Positions 56,301 through 61,576 of a DNA stretch of 64,000 bases are shown here, one piece after another (position 1 is the first letter of the stretch; each line of letters starts with the position of its first letter). The DNA comes from Channallabes apus (lineage: Eukaryota; Chordata; Actinopteri; Siluriformes; Clariidae), in the NCBI GenBank assembly GCA_030522415.1, contig CM060109.1:28173392-28237391 (forward strand), given 5' to 3'. Below the pieces are notes generated by a model. It made no database searches and had not been told where the DNA came from. It saw only the letters and a program-made list of their open reading frames with translations. Position numbers and translations under genes: made by a program.

Positions 56301-59300
56301 CGTGGGAGCGTGCAGTGCGCTCGACTGCGGCGTGGGAGCGTGCAGTGCGCTCGACTGCGGCGTGGGAGCGTGCAGTGCGCTCGACTGCGGCGTGGGAGCG
56401 TGCAGTGCGCTCGACAGCGGCGTGGGAGCGTGCAGTGCGCTCGACAGCGGCGTGGGAGCGTGCAGTGCGCTCGACAGCGGCGTGGGAGCGTGCAGTGCGC
56501 TCGACAGCGGCGTGGGAGCGTGCAGTGCGCTCGACAGCGGCGTGGGAGCGTGCAGTGCGCTCGACAGCGGCGTGGGAGCGTGCAGTGCGCTCGACAGCGG
56601 CGTGGGAGCGTGCAGTGCGCTCGACAGCGGCGAGGGAGCGTGCAGTGCGCTCGATAGCGGCGTTGGAGCGTGCAGTGCGCTCGACAGCGGCGTTGGAGCG
56701 TACTCGGCGCTCGACAGCGGCGTTGGAGCGTACTCGGCGCTCGACAGCGGCGTTGGAGCGTACTCGGCGCTCGACAGCGGCGTTGGAGCGTACTCGGCGC
56801 TCGACAGCGGCGTTGGAGCGTACTCGGCGCTCGACAGCGGCGTTGGAGCGTACTCGGCGTTCGACAGCGGCGTTGGAGCGTACTCGGCGCTCGACAGCGG
56901 CGTTGGAGCGTACTCGGCGCTCGACAGCGGCGTTGGAGCGTACTCGGCGCTCGACAGCGGCGTTGGAGCGTACTCGGCGCTCGACAGCGGCGTTGGAGCG
57001 TACTCGGCGCTCGACAGCGGCGTTGGAGCGTACTCGGCGCTCGACAGCGGCGTTGGAGCGTACTCGGCGCTCGACAGCGGCGTTGGAGCGTACTCGGCGC
57101 TCGACGACGGCTCTGGAGCGTGCCGTGCGTTCGCCAGTTCCACATCGTCCTCAAAGCCGGGAGGCGGCGGCAGAACAGGTGCATGGGACAGCGGCTGCTG
57201 GCGTGCTAGCTCGCTATCCTCGAAGCCGGGAGGCGGCGGCAGAACAGGTGCATGGGACAGCGGCTGCTGGCGTGCTAGCTCGCTATCCTCGAAGCCGGGA
57301 GGCGGCGGCAGAATGGGTGCATGGGACAGCGGCTGCTGGCGTGCTAGCTCGCTATCCTCGAAGCCGGGAGGCGGCGGCAGAACAGGTGTCTTGGTCGTTG
57401 GAGCTTGTGCAGGGCTCGACAGCATTGGAGCGTGCACGGCGCTCGACTGCAAGGGTGGAGCGTGCACGGCGCTCAACTGCAACGGTGGAGCGTGCACGGC
57501 GCTCAACTGCAACGGTGGAGCGTGCACGGCGCTCAACTGCAACGGTGGAGCGTGCACGATGCTCAACTGCAGCGTTGGAGCGTGCACGGCGCTCTCCTGC
57601 AGCGTTGGAGCGTGCCCGGCGCTCTCCTGCAGCGTTGGAGCGTGCACGGCGCTCTCCTGCAGCGTTGGAGCGTGCACGGCGCTCTCCTGCAGCGTTGGAG
57701 CGTGCACGGCGCTCTCCTGCAGCGTTGGAGCGTGCCCGGCGCTCTCCTGCAGCGTTGGAGCGTGCACGGCGCTCTCCTGCAGCGTTGGAGCGTGCACGGC
57801 GCTCTCCTGCAGCGTTGGAGCGTGCACGGCGCTCTCCTGCAGCGTTGGAGCGTGCACGGCGCTCTCCTGCAGCGTTGGAGCGTGCACGGCGCTCTCCTGC
57901 AGCGTTGGAGCGTGCACGGCGCTCTCCTGCAGCGTTGGAGCGTGCACGGCGCTCTCCTGCAGCGTTGGAGCGTGCACGGCGCTCGACTGCAGCGTTGGAG
58001 CGTGCACGGCGCTCGCTGGCTTGCACGGAGACTGGATGATGGACGCGCCGTTTTGTTCTTCGCGCAGACACGGCGCGCAGTCTTCCTCCGCGACAGGCTC
58101 AGGCAGTGGTCGGGGGATGAGCGCATCGTCCAGACCCGGGAGAGGGATCACTTCCGGGGCTATAGACTGGTTCTCCCGAACCTGGACGAACTGCAGTTGG
58201 AGCTGCAGCACCTGCTCGCGCAGGTCACGAATGCGCTCCTGGTTGGACTCCGCCCACTGCCTGTAGAAGCCTACCTCGTCGCCGTGCTGAAGCGGCGTCC
58301 AGTCCTCCGTGCTCAGCTCCGGTGTGCTGTCCGCGCCACCTTCAGGCAGTGGCCGTGGGAGGAGTGCATCGTCCAGATCCGAGAGAGGGATCGCTTCCGG
58401 GACTACAGCTTGGTTCTCCCGAACCTGGACGAACTGCAGTTGGAGCTGCTGCACCTGCTCGCGCAGGTCATGAATGCACTCCTCGTTGCGTTCCGCCCAC
58501 TGCCTGCAGAATCCTCCCGTCTCTCCCTCGGCCGATACACCTCTCGGCGGTGTGCGCCGGATGACGGGTCCGCAGCCTTCCCAGCTTCGCCTCGCCTGTC
58601 TCTCTCTGGCTGTCATGCTGTCCTCCCACGAGCTCGCCGGCTCGATGTGCTCACCGCTTCTCCATACCTGCTCCACTTCCATTTCGCCGTGCTCCTCGCC
58701 GGCCTCCAGCAGTTCCGCCAGCTCGTTGGAGATGATAATTTCTCCTCCCGAGTAATTCCCTAGGAGGAGATCCTCCGCCATGCCTCTGGGTAGGTCTAGC
58801 ATTCTGTCACGTTTTCCCTTACGTCTGTGTCGGATGTGTGTGCGAGGCATGATCGCGGAGGCGAGCTGACGGTTTAACAAAGTTCTTTATTTTGCTAGTA
58901 AACAAAACATAAGCACTCCAACACAAACTAAACTTTAAAGACTAATGCTAGACGCCTGGCTGGAGTTCAGCCAGGCTATTTATAGCAAACCTAAACATAA
59001 TTATCAAATTAACTTCCCTCGGTTCAGGTGAGCTTCTACGTCACCTGACCGAGGTGCAAACTGGGAAATGAAGTCCAAAAAACGAAACTTAAAACGAACT
59101 ACAAAACAAAAGTCAAAACGGGCGTTAGGCGCCCTCTAGGGGTCAACCGTCACAGAAAGTCATTGTTATATGTACATGTTTCTAAATACGAGTACAACAA
59201 AATAAAGAGAAATACACTAGATGTGTGTTTGTTCTTAAATTATTTCCATTAATTTATTGATAATGAGATGACTTTCAAGACATCCTTTGTACCCTCCAAA

Positions 59301-61534
59301 CATCCTGTGTGCTAGTGATGTGCAAGGATGTTCAGACTGGGGGTAAATGCACATTTCGACTCACAGTTGGACTTGATGTTGGATTTTACTTTATCAGGCA
59401 TGGTCTTACATGTTATACATTACATACTGTACATTACATTATCTTACATGTTATAAATGAGTGGCTGAAATCACTTAAAATTATGTCATTTTACCTAGAT
59501 CCTTGCATATGGTACATGTGCATACCAGTTTCTTAAATAGTGCAGCCAAGCAAATAAAGGGAAGTAAAACCCTCAGACACTGGTCGCAGATTGATTCATT
59601 GCAAAGCAGATGCATCCACATATTACAGTTAAACATGTCCTGGATTGGTTGCAATCACTCAGAACACAGTTTCTCATATGCCATAATCCTCCTGATTAAC
59701 ACAGCCTTCTGCAGTTACATATGTGACCTAATGTGTGAAAACCCAGCGAAAGTATCTGACTTATCATTTATTTATACATAAAACTATTCTGCAAATAATT
59801 TTCTGTAGAAAACAAATAAGGGGACGTTGACTGGGTTTTTATAGACTGAGTCAAATGTCTGTAAGAAATATCACTATAAATATGGTTGCCATTCACTAGT
59901 TTATAGTTACAGTACAAGCATTACAAATTTATACAAAAACTCAATTATAATTATAACATTATAACATACAGTAATAATGATTACTGTATAATTGAAAGCT
60001 TAATGTTTTAGTCCGAATGTAAATGTTGCACCTCACAATATTTGTATCATGCCATCAACACCTATTATACTGTGTGATGAATAATTCATCAATAATAGTT
60101 TCAAAACTATTGGCAAATACTAGATTTAATCCCTTTCATCTAATTCCTTAACCAGCAATCACTGGGTATAAATGTCTTTACATTACAAATATTTTAGGTC
60201 TTTATCTTATCTTAATCTTACTCCAGTCCTTTTTTTTGTCTTGATTAATTTTAATATATTTATTCTCAAATAAAACCTAATGTTCAGTATCTTGTATTTT
60301 GGTATCTTGCCTTAGTTGTGATTTAAAGTCCTTGCTCCTCCCACAGCCACTAATTAGTGGCTGCATTTTATCATGTATCAAGGCTAATTACACAGGGATT
60401 TAACAGCTGGAGGGGGAGTGAATGATTATGGCACTTGTTATGATGCATGAACTCCTGCACTATAAAACTGGCTATAACATCTTTAGGTTACACCATACAG
60501 TATGTTATAATAGTTAGACAACCTGCTTATTCACACAATTTATGATAAGAAAAGCAAATGTAAAATGCAAATACAATTAAGTAATTAATTAATTTAATTA
60601 ATAATAATTAAAATAAGTAAGTAAATAAATAAATAAAATGCATAAATTGATGCACTGATCAGCCATATTTTTGGTATTTGTCTCTTGTATTAGGTTTGGG
60701 TCAAAATGACTGACATGTCAAACAGAAATGGCCTAGAATGACCTAGAAATATAAACGGGTATCGTGACTCAATTTTAAATTGTGTAAGTGCTTCTATCCT
60801 ATATGACGCAAGGAAAAGATTTGACAGAACTTATTTGATAGCATTAGACTTTTTCTTGACTGAACACTGTGTTTGAGAGCTGAGCGCTTCTGGTTTTAAC
60901 CTAAATTTGATTTTTTCAGGAAGTAGAACATTGTTTGGATCCCAAACAATTTTCCCACTCATTATTGTTATCTCATCTATTTCAGAAATGGATTCAGTGC
61001 GAATATTGCTCTATTCCCTGATATTTTTCTTCAGTATCTTTGGCAACCTGCTCATCATTGTGGTTTTAGTGGTAAATAAGCGAATGCGGACGGTCACCAA
61101 CTCCTTCCTCCTCTCGCTGGCTGTCAGTGATCTGATGATGGCTGTATTTTGCATGCCCTTCACGTTCATCCCAAATCTGCTGGAGGACTTCATCTTTGGA
61201 GCTGCCATGTGCAAGATTGTGGCCTATCTTATGGGTAGGCATTCATCTTATTCTAGCCACTAAATCAAAGTTTATTTTTAGTGTTTATTGTAATTCATAA
61301 GCAGTAAGAAGAAAGTCCATCTGATAATTATATATTCATCTTTTATGAATGCAACATCCCCACATATCAAAAGTGCCAATTTTGCAGCATCCATGCCACT
61401 ATGTGGAGAAACTCATTTCATTACTGCATTCCTGGATCTTTGATAGTTATAAAAATAATGAATAAGGGATCATTAGGATCTTTGTCCAGTGTCTTTGTAT
61501 GCTCAGAGATATGCAAACAAACATAGGCAATCCA

Positions 61535-61576
<42 letters not shown>

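Larger units (their letters stand above)
54587..59154 (-). mobile_element. Non-autonomous LTR element with a giant repeat ORF
   Basis: Two 350-bp LTRs (54587-54936, 58805-59154), no differences seen, flanked by the 5-bp duplication GAAAG at 54582-54586 and 59155-59159. The interior (54937-58804) has one minus-strand ORF built almost wholly of short tandem repeats and no gag, protease, RT, RNase H or integrase. The LTR TATA box, self-primer site and polypurine/LTR junction follow the same plan as the chromovirus at 9327-14458, so a chromovirus is the likely helper. Confidence 0.9.

Noticed and set aside
55046..58026. CRISPR-like array of 30-bp repeats
   Set aside because: Units are head-to-tail with no spacers, in frame with an ORF, inside an LTR element of a vertebrate genome.
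54955..58266. Plus-strand proteins of 1,103 and 1,001 codons
   Set aside because: They are kept open by repeats that are multiples of three. They do not use the element's start next to the LTR and are antisense to its TATA box.
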